Assembly (NCBI GenBank): GCA_965115835.1
Contig: OZ220471.1
Span: 992,001-1,056,000 of the forward strand
Direction: 5' to 3'
Origin: Foliamicus sp965115835
GTDB taxonomy: Bacteria; Pseudomonadota; Gammaproteobacteria; Steroidobacterales; Foliamicaceae
Length of the DNA: 64,000 nucleotides
Shown here one piece after another: positions 43,914 to 52,800 of this stretch. Made by a program: the position numbers and the translations under genes. Below the pieces are notes generated by a model. The model was given only the letters and a program-made list of their open reading frames with translations, was not told the origin of the DNA and made no database searches. Positions within the stretch are counted from its first letter, which is position 1; the number at the start of each line of letters is the position of its first letter.

Positions 43914-44244
43914 ATGGCGGAAAGCGGCCGGAACCATCACGAAAGCGGAAGCAAACGCGACGATAACCCGAATGGTGCGCGTCGTCTGCGCTCAATCTGC
44001 TTCTCCGATTACGAGCAGAAACTGATCGAACAAGCTGCTGCGATACACAGCATTCCGGTTGGCGAATCTGTGCAAACAATTGCGGCTGCTGCTCTTGAGA
44101 ACCGGCATCGGCGAGCCCCATCGGCTACTTTGTCGAAAAATCACGCTCCCAATCTTCAAGGTGGTCTACCACTTCCTTTACATGATGGCTCCGTCTATCG
44201 GGTCGAATTGTTTGATCCCGGAGGCGGCAAGGACACCCCGATAA
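43914..44244 (+). pseudogene. relaxosome-type (MobC-like) ribbon-helix-helix gene, decayed copy 1
   Basis: MAESGRNHHESGSKRDDNPN, RRLRSICFSDYEQKLIEQAA and GESVQTIAAAALENR form an intact ribbon-helix-helix part (about 70 codons). Near 44140 the frame changes: the homologous tail ITLPIFKVVYHFLYMMAPS is in another frame that stops at 44244. So only the C-terminal half is broken here, whereas the copy at 25125 is broken in the middle. Family assignment to relaxosome accessory proteins rests on the RxIxFSD start and the tail motif; moderate. Confidence 0.5.
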
Positions 44245-44250
44245 CCCCAG

Positions 44251-45804
44251 TTACTGTAGCGTGGCGGTGTAGACGAGCCTGCCATCCTCTGTAACGCCTA
44301 GTGTGCTGGGAAAGCCTCCAGAGCCGCACGGATTGAATATGTGCTCGTTACCCCTTACGCGGTATTCCGGTTGTGCGTTCACAGTAATCGAGTTCAGATC
44401 AAAAACATCGTAAAACCTCTCGGTTTCAACGGCCGCGCCATCCTCTAGTGGAAAGTGGCGTAGCACAAGCTTGTTGTTGCCGACAAAAAAAGCTCCGTTG
44501 AACAACCCCACATCATCTTGCGTGGGTTGAGGAGGCAGCACATTGGCAAGTTGCCGCGCCTTGGCGCTGAAACTGTCTGTAAAAAATCGAAATCGGGTTT
44601 CTCCAGTCTTCGCATCCAGAAGGTGCATCATCCGATCGCTATCTCTCAACCCCCTCTTGGTTTTGCTTGCTTGGCCCGTACCGAACAGCAACCATGCCCC
44701 ATCAGGAGTTATCGACACTGAACCTGCCTTTACGCCAGCCGGGCCTTCTTTACTCCAGATAGCTGTGGAAGCACCGGAAGACCAGTCGAACCTCGCCTTA
44801 ACAATTTGAAGCTTTTCATCGTCACTTGCAGCCTCATAGAAAATAAAGCTCTCTTCCGAAGAAGTAAAAAAGGCACGGTCATACAGCCCCCTGTCTGGAA
44901 CGGCGATTGGGCGCGGTGGAGAGTTGGCTTCCGTCTTGAAGAAGTAATGCATGCCCACATCCTCCTTCAAGACACCGGACGGCACCGGCCACAAATGCAC
45001 TTCTTTGCCGCCGGCAGTATACGAAGCCAAGTACGCCAGTTCGCCCTCAGGACCTGAAAGCATCGTTCCCAAGTCGTGGTGCATTTCCGTACCCTGTTCC
45101 AAGTTCGAGATGACCAGCCGCGATGAAAAGTCGGTTCCCAGGGGCTCGATGAAAAAGTACGAGGATCCGTCGTTGGCGACGTCAAATAGCCATACATGCT
45201 TATTTTCGTAGATCATCGTGTCGCCTGCGAATATCCGCAAGGGTTCTCCCTCGGCAGGAAGCGGAGTGAGCCAGGGTTGCAAGGCGATGCCGCCAAATCC
45301 CGCAAGCACTGAGCCGGACGGACTTTTCCCCAGCTTGCGTTGGTAAGGGATAAAAGGCAATTCCCCTGTATGCAGCGCACCAGTCTGATCCAGCACGGAG
45401 AATCTTGTTGAGTATCTCTCTAAGAACGGGGTCAAAATGTCCATAATGCCAAGAGGCTCCGCAACAGTCACGACGGCCAAATCGGCAGCGGCTCCCTTGC
45501 CTCTCGTCATGCCGCAATCAAAACCCTGCTTGTCTATCACCTCGTCAGGCTTCAACTCCGCCCGTTCCGGGCGTTTTTCCATAGTAGCGGCAGGGCCGAC
45601 ACCATTCCCTGTAGAAGGGAACGCAAGCTCTATCGGTCCGGCCCCCTCACCCTCCGAGGGGTCTCCTTGTTCCAATGCATACCGATGCCCGCCAAAGCGC
45701 CAGAGCAGCAGGGCCAGAGCAGTCGCCAGTACCAACCCAAGAATAACTACGACGGCAACCCACGAGAGCCTTGTGCCCGCAAAGCGACTGCGCGACAGTT
45801 TCAT
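44251..45804 (-). CDS. membrane-anchored protein, probable beta-propeller
   Basis: 517 residues. A single N-terminal membrane anchor (WVAVVVILGLVLATALALLL, about 15-34) follows a short basic stretch, with the rest outside the cytosol. It continues with a low-complexity acidic linker (40-95) and 400 residues of repeated beta-like segments with TGE, DAKTGETRFRFFTD, SITPDGAWLLFGTGQ and LFDVANDGSSYFFIE, which look like propeller blades (PD40/WD40-like). No enzyme motif. It lies 18 bp after the stop of the gene interrupted by IS1182, so the two probably formed an operon. No family recognised beyond the fold. Confidence 0.6.
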   Translation of the reverse strand: MKLSRSRFAGTRLSWVAVVVILGLVLATALALLLWRFGGHRYALEQGDPSEGEGAGPIELAFPSTGNGVGPAATMEKRPERAELKPDEVIDKQGFDCGMTRGKGAAADLAVVTVAEPLGIMDILTPFLERYSTRFSVLDQTGALHTGELPFIPYQRKLGKSPSGSVLAGFGGIALQPWLTPLPAEGEPLRIFAGDTMIYENKHVWLFDVANDGSSYFFIEPLGTDFSSRLVISNLEQGTEMHHDLGTMLSGPEGELAYLASYTAGGKEVHLWPVPSGVLKEDVGMHYFFKTEANSPPRPIAVPDRGLYDRAFFTSSEESFIFYEAASDDEKLQIVKARFDWSSGASTAIWSKEGPAGVKAGSVSITPDGAWLLFGTGQASKTKRGLRDSDRMMHLLDAKTGETRFRFFTDSFSAKARQLANVLPPQPTQDDVGLFNGAFFVGNNKLVLRHFPLEDGAAVETERFYDVFDLNSITVNAQPEYRVRGNEHIFNPCGSGGFPSTLGVTEDGRLVYTATLQ

Positions 45805-45822
45805 AACAGTTCAGTCTCGGAG

Positions 45823-45901
45823 TTAATTCTCTGGTGGGGCCAAAGCTTCGATAGTGGCGGCCCAGTGTTTGCAATTGCGAAGTAGAAGATGATAAGAGGG
45901 T
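45823..45901 (-). pseudogene. unknown gene, C-terminal end beyond IS1182
   Basis: Reads PSYHLLLRNCKHWAATIEAL APPEN and stops at 45823. When the IS1182 element and one CTAG are removed, this joins in frame to the fragment 47470-48111 (VRKVSLDRASPPSYH). It supplies the true end of that gene. Confidence 0.6.
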
Positions 45902-47469
45902 GGGCTAGGAGCCTGCGCCGTAAGATGACGTGAAGCTTGGCGAATCGTCCGGAACCTCAACAACTGCATCTTTGCGCGGGTGCTGTCCGCCTTCGGGCCG
46001 TAGAATGACTGTCCGGAGGCTCAAGAAGGCCCGAATCGACTCTCGATTCGCCCCAGGGTCAGGCGGAATACCGGTCATGCGGCTGCCAAACACCCACGCA
46101 TCCTCTTGATGTTCAACGCCAGACACACCAAGTCCCACTCGCCACGCACCTTGTGAAGGCCGCGCACACTGAACCTTCGAAACCCCAGCGCCTGTTTGAT
46201 CCACCCGATCGGCGCCTCCGAAAGCCACTTGCGCTCGGCGTATTGCGCACGGCCCGCCTCCGTCGCCAGCTTCGCCGCCATGCGCGCTCTCGCCGGATAC
46301 TTGTGCGCGTTCACCGCCGCCTTGCGACGGCCCTCCCGGCCCAACGCCACATAGCCGTCCACCCCAAGCGCCTCCAATTTCCCAAGGTCTGATTCATTGC
46401 AGTACCCCGCGTCCGCCAGCACCGTCGCCGGACGCTTCCCGTAGATCGCCTTCAACTCATCCAGCGGCTTCACCAACTGCCCCTGGTCGCTGGCGCTCGA
46501 AGACACTTGCGCCGAAACGATCATCTGGTTCGCTCCGTCCACCGCCAACTGCGCGTTGTAGCACTGCTGATACCCTTGCGCAGAAGTCTTCATGATCCGA
46601 CTCTCCGGATCCGTGAAATTGTCCTGCGCCTTCTCCTCGGGTTCCCCATACGCCCGCTTGTAGCAATTCCCACCCTTCGGATTGCGCTTTTCACCGGGCC
46701 GACGACCGCGCGCATCGTCCGCCTCACGCGCACGCGCCTCAATACGGGCCTTGGCCGCACGAATCGCCGTCAAGCGATCTTCCCGACGACGCAACTCCTT
46801 CGGCAACTCGTCGCCCCGATACTCTTTCCCAAAGCGCTCGTCCTCCGACTCGTCCACCGCTCGCGCACGATCCAGCAACAAGCTGATCTCCGACTCCAAA
46901 CGACGCTCCTCTTCCCGCATCCGACCGTAACTCATCGCCTTGCGCTTGGATGCGTTCGCACAAACCTTGGTCCCGTCTATCGACAACTTGCCAAAGTGCG
47001 CCACACCCAACTCGTACGCCAGACGAACCACCTCCACAAACAGCCTCTTGAAGTCCGACAAATGACGACGACGAAACTCGCAGATCGTCCGGTGCTTCGG
47101 AAAGTTCCCCGCCGCCAATACCCGAAACGCCACATCTTCCTCCAGCTTGCGCGCCAAACCGCGCGAGGAAAACACGCCCGTCGCATACCCGTAGATCAGC
47201 ACCTTCAGCATCATCCGCGGTTCATACGGCGACTTGCGGCGACCGTCGCCTTCATACGGCGCGTAAAACACACCCAAGTCCAGATCGTCCACCAAGTCGC
47301 TGACATGGTGCGCCAAGTGACCCTCCGGCAGCCAATCCTTCATATCCGGCGGAAGCAACAAACCCTGATTCGGGCAATACGGGCGAAACGTCGTCGGCAT
47401 CTCAAAACCTCCACTTCCCTACATGGATATTATCGCGCATTGCGTTCCTACGGCGCAGGCTCCTAGCCC
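45902..47469 (-). mobile_element. IS1182-family element
   Basis: Perfect terminal inverted repeats, starting GGCTAGGAGCCTGCGCCG at both ends. CTAG within the repeat is probably the duplicated target: taking CTAG as target restores the interrupted reading frame. One transposase gene; ends intact. Confidence 0.88.
46075..47400 (-). CDS. tnpA: IS1182-family transposase
   Basis: 441 residues. Typical start FRPYCPNQGLLLPPDMKDWL, then LAHHVSDLVDDLDLGVFY, the first catalytic Asp in KLSIDGTKVCANASK, second in VLADAGYCNESDL and Glu in the C-terminal region SEAPIGWIKQALGFRRFSVR. Preceded by a helical insert with RRREDRLTAIRAAKAR. Complete frame within intact ends, so possibly active. Confidence 0.93.
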   Translation of the reverse strand: MPTTFRPYCPNQGLLLPPDMKDWLPEGHLAHHVSDLVDDLDLGVFYAPYEGDGRRKSPYEPRMMLKVLIYGYATGVFSSRGLARKLEEDVAFRVLAAGNFPKHRTICEFRRRHLSDFKRLFVEVVRLAYELGVAHFGKLSIDGTKVCANASKRKAMSYGRMREEERRLESEISLLLDRARAVDESEDERFGKEYRGDELPKELRRREDRLTAIRAAKARIEARAREADDARGRRPGEKRNPKGGNCYKRAYGEPEEKAQDNFTDPESRIMKTSAQGYQQCYNAQLAVDGANQMIVSAQVSSSASDQGQLVKPLDELKAIYGKRPATVLADAGYCNESDLGKLEALGVDGYVALGREGRRKAAVNAHKYPARARMAAKLATEAGRAQYAERKWLSEAPIGWIKQALGFRRFSVRGLHKVRGEWDLVCLALNIKRMRGCLAAA

Positions 47470-48111
47470 GGTCGAGGCTCACCTTTCTGACTACTGAGTT
47501 ATAGCTTGCTTCATTAATCTTCCAAGATGTACAAGCACGATCTGGTGGCGAACCGGAAAGGCTCCTAATCTCACCTTCAACATATGTAAGAGTAAACATG
47601 TAGCGCACCGCCAGCGAGAAATTCTTTGCGAAAAAACCTGCTGAACCTCCGTCGGTACTTGCTGTGGTCCACATGACATCATCATGCCGGAACAGCTTCC
47701 TTCTAATTTTTTCTTGATCTTCCCGGCTTAAACCAGCCTCATATTCACTGCCAAGCCCTCTTGAGCATCTGCTAAAAAGGAAAACCTGTGCCTTTTCTTC
47801 CTTCTGATTCTCCCTCTGTCGCTGTTCCGGGGGAGGAATTGGCCTCATCATATAGACAAAAGTAGAGTAGGGAGGCGGGGGACGTAATCCCCCCAAGATA
47901 GGGAGAGGCTGAGGCAGCGGGGGCGCGGTAACTACTATCTCGGTTATTCCCTTTGGTACATCACCTTTGCATTCAGAATCGAAGCTTGTTTTGTAGCTTA
48001 CTGCTGCTGTGGCTTGTAGGTCTTCCAAGCTTTTTACTGCTGGAAATTCTTCGCCCGCGCAGTTTGCTTCGGCATAGCCGATGTAGGCTTCGCTCTCCTG
48101 TCCTGTTGTGT
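47470..48111 (-). pseudogene. unknown gene, central part, broken by two IS elements
   Basis: About 214 codons: HTTGQESEAYIGYAEANCAG, VPKGITEIVVTAPPLPQPLP, a Pro-rich stretch (GGLRPPPPYSTFVYMMRPIP), a charged stretch (PEQRQRENQKEEKAQVFLFS) and KNFSLAVRYMFTLTYVEGEI. It is cut at the N-terminal side by the IS407-group element (48112) and at the C-terminal side by IS1182 (47469). Upstream of the IS407 element the same frame has a TGA right at the junction, so the real start is unclear. No family recognised; Pro-rich linker and lack of motifs suggest an envelope or secreted protein, which is inference. Confidence 0.5.
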
Positions 48112-48145
48112 TGACCTGCCCCCGTCGACGGGTCCAGTTTCAATG

Positions 48146-48964
48146 TTAGTGCATTGACGATTTCTTTGCCATGCTGGCTGTCCGGCGGAGCGGAGCGGAG
48201 CCGGACAGCCAGCATGGCGTGATGATTGTTTCCGGAGCCGGGGGACGGTATCTCAAGCTGCTGTGCGGGCGCGCTGCGTTGTAGTGACGCCGCCAGGATT
48301 CGATGAGAACCTGGGCCTCTTTCAGGGTGTAGAAAATCTCTCCGTTGAGGAACTCGTCGCGCAGCCGCGCGTTGAAGCTCTCGATATATCCGTTCTCCCA
48401 GGGCGATCCCGGCTCAATGAAAGCGGTGCGGGCGCCGACCAAGGCGATCCATCGCCGCACGGCCTCGGCAACAAACTCTGGACCGTTATCAGAGCGGATC
48501 CAAGCCGGAACGCCACGCAGGACAAATAGATCAGTGAGCGTGTCGATAACATCGCGCGAAGAGAGCTTGCGTCGCACCCGGATTGCCAAACTCTCGCGGG
48601 TGAACTCGTCGAGCACATTGAGCGTGCGGAAGGCTCGCCCGTCATGAGTCCGGTGATGCATGAAGTCATAAGACCAGACATGATCCGCACGCTCGGCCCG
48701 CAGCCGGATGCAGGAGCCGTCGTTCAGCCAGAGCCGACCTCGTTTCGGTTGCTTGCCGGGAACCTTCAGCCCCTCGCGCCGCCACAGACGCTCGACCCTC
48801 TTGTCGTTGACCCGCCAGCCGGCATCGCGAAGCAAAACCGAAATCCGCCGGTAGCCGTAGCGGCCATACCGGCGAGCCAGCGCGATCATGTCCGCAACCA
48901 GGCACTCCTCGTCGGAGCGCCCGCGCGGGACACGGCGCTGGGTCGAGCGGTGCTGCCCCAGCAC
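48146..48964 (-). CDS. IS407-group transposase OrfB
   Basis: 272 residues counted from MLGQHRSTQRRVPRGRSDEE; the frame extends upstream (LSPSRRRQCIDYVRSRLG) to the OrfA end and is probably made as an OrfAB fusion by -1 frameshift. DDE residues: VWSYDFMHH, WIRSDNGPEF and PWENGYIESFNARLRDE. Other group marks: GYRRISVLLRDAGWRVNDKR and KVPGKQPKRGRLWLNDGSC. Complete. Confidence 0.93.
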   Translation of the reverse strand: MLGQHRSTQRRVPRGRSDEECLVADMIALARRYGRYGYRRISVLLRDAGWRVNDKRVERLWRREGLKVPGKQPKRGRLWLNDGSCIRLRAERADHVWSYDFMHHRTHDGRAFRTLNVLDEFTRESLAIRVRRKLSSRDVIDTLTDLFVLRGVPAWIRSDNGPEFVAEAVRRWIALVGARTAFIEPGSPWENGYIESFNARLRDEFLNGEIFYTLKEAQVLIESWRRHYNAARPHSSLRYRPPAPETIITPCWLSGSAPLRRTASMAKKSSMH

Positions 48965-49038
48965 CCGGCAGGCTCGACGTTGCGAGACCCCGAGCCGACT
49001 ACGGACATAGTCGATGCATTGGCGGCGACGCGAGGGGC

Positions 49039-49317
49039 TCAGAAGTTTCCCCGGGTGGCCTCCTTGAGAATCTGCTTGTCCAGCGTCAGGTCGGAGACCG
49101 CACGGCGAAGCCGCTCGTTCTCCTTCTCAAGATCCTTCAAACGGCGCAGCTGGTCCCCGTTCATACCGGCATACTCCTTGCGCCACCTGTAGAAGGTGAC
49201 CTCGCTGATCCCGAGACGCCGGATCGCATCCGCCATCGACAGCCCCTGGCCGTGCAATACCTCGGCCTGCCGCAGCAGACGAACAATCTCTTCGGGCTTG
49301 TAGCGCTTTCTTGCCAT
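49039..49317 (-). CDS. IS407-group transposase OrfA
   Basis: 92 residues, MARKRYKPEEIVRLLRQAEV, HTH region SMADAIRRLGISEVTFYRWR, then the leucine-zipper part LKDLEKENERLRRAVSDLTL and KEATRGNF. Stop TGA overlaps the OrfB frame, with a slippery-looking GGGAAAC just before it. GAGGATCG precedes the start. Confidence 0.93.
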   Translation of the reverse strand: MARKRYKPEEIVRLLRQAEVLHGQGLSMADAIRRLGISEVTFYRWRKEYAGMNGDQLRRLKDLEKENERLRRAVSDLTLDKQILKEATRGNF

Positions 49318-49375
49318 CGCCGATCCTCCTCTTTTCCATAACCTAAGGGTGGACCAGTTTCAGGGGGGAAGACCA

Positions 49376-49750
49376 GTGTGTCATCCAGAGGATCCCTCTC
49401 CGGGAACGACCGACGGCAGTTTTCGCTCCACCTGAAAGCTGATCGAAGGCTGTTCGGCCCCCGGGTTCATGCCTGCAATACTTGATGTTGTTAGTCGCCG
49501 ATTCCGCCGCTGGATGCTGGCGGCAAAGCGCAACACATCACTATGCTCTCGGTTGATCCGACTTCGCGGACGGGAGTTGGTGCTGACGACGGGTGCCCCG
49601 CTACCGGTCAAGGAACTGCTGTGTGTGCAGAAGAAGGGTATGTTGAGGGCCTACCATGCTGCCCGATTGGAAATGGCAGGGGAAAAGTCGGAAGACCGGA
49701 CGACACGAAATTCAAGGTGCCAGATAGCACTACGCACACCTTGATGCATT
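49376..49750. other. region without clear gene
   Basis: Upstream side of the IS407-group insertion. The minus-strand frame ending at 49381 (..VERKLPSVVPGEGSSG, stop TGA) is in the same frame as the broken gene at 47470-48111, so it may be the decayed N-terminal part of that gene. Nothing else is supported. Confidence 0.35.
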
Positions 49751-49779
49751 TTGATTTGTGTTGCGTTACACAATACAAT
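49751..49779 (+). promoter_or_regulatory. sigma70-type promoter with inverted-repeat operator
   Basis: TTGATT (49751-49756), 17-bp spacer, TACAAT (49774-49779). The spacer contains the perfect inverted repeat TTGTGT-TGCGTT-ACACAA (49756-49773). It stands 90 bp before the large HTH gene, and its overlap with the promoter suggests repression by that protein's HigA-like domain. Confidence 0.6.
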
Positions 49780-49868
49780 GCAATCTGCGCTCTGGCAACT
49801 CAACAGTTGAATCAGTCTTTCATGTTCCAAGCGCACTTTTTTACTGACAATCAAAGGTTGCAGGCGCT

Positions 49869-52800
49869 ATGACACTTTCATCGAAGAGGCCCCCGATCCA
49901 TCCGGGAATACACATCAGAAAATCAGTTCTTCCGGGCGGCCTTTCGGTGAAGGAAGCCGCCGAGATGCTTGGCGTTGGTCGGCCTGCCTTGTCCAATCTT
50001 CTTAACGGCAGGGCGGCACTGTCCCCCAGCATGGCCGTGCGGCTCGAGAAAGCTTTCCAGGCCGACGCCTCGGCACTGCTTGAAATGCAAAAGCGATACC
50101 AAGAATTCGAGACGCGTACCCACGAGAACGATATCGTCGTTCGCGCCTACATGCCTGCTTTTCTCCAGATTACCGCTCGTCAGATTACTTCGTGGGCGGA
50201 TGACATAAAAGCGCGATCACAGCTTCCAGCGCTGCTGCGCACACTGGTGCATTCGACCGGCAGTGATCTGGCTCTGGTCGATTTTCCCGCCTTCGAAAAT
50301 TCCGAGCGGAAAGGTTGGGACGGCCAGATTATGTCCGGGGCCGCGACGCCGTGGATTCCACGCGGGAATTCCGGCTGGGAGTTCGGGTGCGGCAAGAACC
50401 CTCGGGCCAAGGCGGAGCGGGACTACCGGAACCGTACCGCCCATATTCCCGCCAGGGAGCGGCAATCGATAACCTTTGTGTTTGTGACTCCGCGTAATTG
50501 GGTTGGCAAACACAACTGGGCCAGCGCCAAGAAATCGCGCGAAGAATGGAAGGATGTGCGCGCCTACGACGCCAGCGACTTGGAACAATGGTTGGAACAG
50601 TCGATTCCGGCGCAGATACGCATGCGGGAGTTTCGGGATGGCGGCGCAGGCCAGGATGTCATGACCCTCGGTCAGATTTGGCGTGAATGGGCGGGCGTCA
50701 CCGAGCCCGAGTTACCGAGGGAGTTGTTTGCTCCCGCCGTGGCACAACACCGGGAAAAGATCGAGAAATGGTTGAAAGCAGTTCCGGCCAATCCCCTCGT
50801 CGTTACTGCCGACTCACTCCTGGAAGGTCTGGCCTTTCTGAGTTGCTTGCTGGAACGACTGAAAGAGACATGCCCCGGAGCTTGGGAACGAGCCGTCGTG
50901 ATTCGTTCGCTCGAAGCCTTCAAAGCCATCTTCAGGAGAGCATCGAATTGGATCATGGTGGTAGCCTCCCCCGAGGTTGAGAGAAACCTCTCCGGGCTTC
51001 AGAAGAAAACACACACGATCATCGTACGCAGTCGTAACACGGTGACGGACAAAGCAGACATCGCGCTCGGCCTGCTGGATCATGAGTCGTTCCGCAAAGC
51101 CCTGATAGAGGCAGGTTTGGGCGATTTCAGGATAGAACAACTCGCACGCGAGTCCGCACGCTCGCCAACCACTCTCCGTCGCCGGCTTGCGACAGTTCCG
51201 GCCGTGAAAGAGCCTCCCTGGGCCACCGACCCCACTGTCGCACGGAAGATGATTCCGCTCATATTCGTTGGCGCATGGGACTCCAATGCCGAGTCTGACA
51301 AGGAAATACTGCATTGTCTGACCCACAACCCATACGAAGCCATGGAGCAAATGATCGCTGAGCTCCAAGCAATGGAAGAACCTCCGGTTTGGTCGATCAG
51401 CCATTTCCGGGGAGTCGCCTCCAAGGTCGATGCGCTCTATGCCGCACAACGGATTTTGACCAAGGAGGAACTGAAGAATTTCTTGTTCGCCGCTGAAGTC
51501 GTCCTGTCGGAACAAGACCCAGCGTTGGATTTGCCTGAGGACAAGCAGTGGGCAGCAGAACTCTATGGAAAAAGCCGGGATCACTCACCAGCCCTGCGAC
51601 AGGGTATCTGCGATTCGCTCGTGCTTCTGGCCGTGCATGGCAATGCGCTTGTGGGTGACCGCCTTGGGATTAACCTTGAATGCCGTATCGGTAAGGTAGT
51701 CCGCTGCTTGCTGACCCCCTCCGCTGCGTCGACATGGCTGTCTCAGAAGGACGATCTCCCACAATACGCTGAAGCAACGCCGGATATCTTTCTTGAGATC
51801 ATCGAAGTAGACCTCAAGAGCGAGGATCCACGGATTAGAGCACTGTTCGCCCCCGCGGCCCCCGGGATTTTCGGAAATTGTCCTCGTTCAGGCATGCTTT
51901 GGGCACTCGAGTTACTGGCGTGGAAATCGGAACGACTGGTTCGCGTCGCATCTATCCTCGCCAGACTGTGCTCGTGGGCTATCAATGACAACTGGGCAAA
52001 TACACCCATGGCGTCGCTCAAGTCAATCTTCCGGTTCTGGATGCCTCAAACGGCAGCTTCGACCCGCCAGCGCAATCAAGCGCTCGGGTGGCTCACCAAG
52101 AAATTTCCAGGTGTCGCTTGGCAGATTTGCATTGATCAGTTTAATCCGGGTAGGTCCGTTGGGGATCTCAATGCCAAGCCGCGCTGGCGCGCCGACGCAT
52201 ATGAAACGCAAGAGGTCGCCACAAATGGCGACCTGCGGGACGGTCAACAAAAGGCAATTGAGCTTGCACTCGAATGGCCCTCGCACGACGAGCGAACACT
52301 CGGCGATTTGGTCGACCGTCTCGAAGTCCTGTGTGCTGAAAATCGCAAGAAAGTGTGGGAGCTTATCGTCGCCTGGAATGGTACTGAGCCCACCGATACC
52401 CGGAAATCAGCATTGCGTGAGCGGATACGACGCTGCGCCCTGACTCGGCGCGGCTGGCAGCGCACTGGGTGGCGGCGAACTTTTGCCTCCGAAAGAAAGC
52501 AGGCCCGGCAAGTATACGAGCTGCTCAAGCCCCGGAACCCCGTTACCCGACACCAAGAACTTTTCATGAACCAGTGGGTGCATGAATCAACTGACAAACC
52601 TGAGCATGAGCAGCTCGATTGGAAGGAGAGAGAAGTGCGCGTTGCTTGTCAGCGACGCAACGCTTTGCAAGAGGTGTGGGTGCAATCAGGGCTTGAAGGA
52701 GTCAGGGGGCTGTGCCGGTCCAGCGACGCCCCCCAAGTTGTCGGCTGGCACATGGCCGAAATCTGCACCGGAGTTCAGCGGGCAGTAGATTTTCTCCGGG

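Larger units (their letters stand above)
48112..49375 (-). mobile_element. IS3-family, IS407-group element, complete
   Basis: 1264 bp with imperfect terminal repeats TGACCTGCCCCC.. (48112) and TGGTCTTCCCCC.. (49375, inward) and 4-bp target duplication GTGT on both sides (48108-48111, 49376-49379). Two overlapping frames. Fragments of the same element are at 15685-15753 and 56726-57024. Confidence 0.93.
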
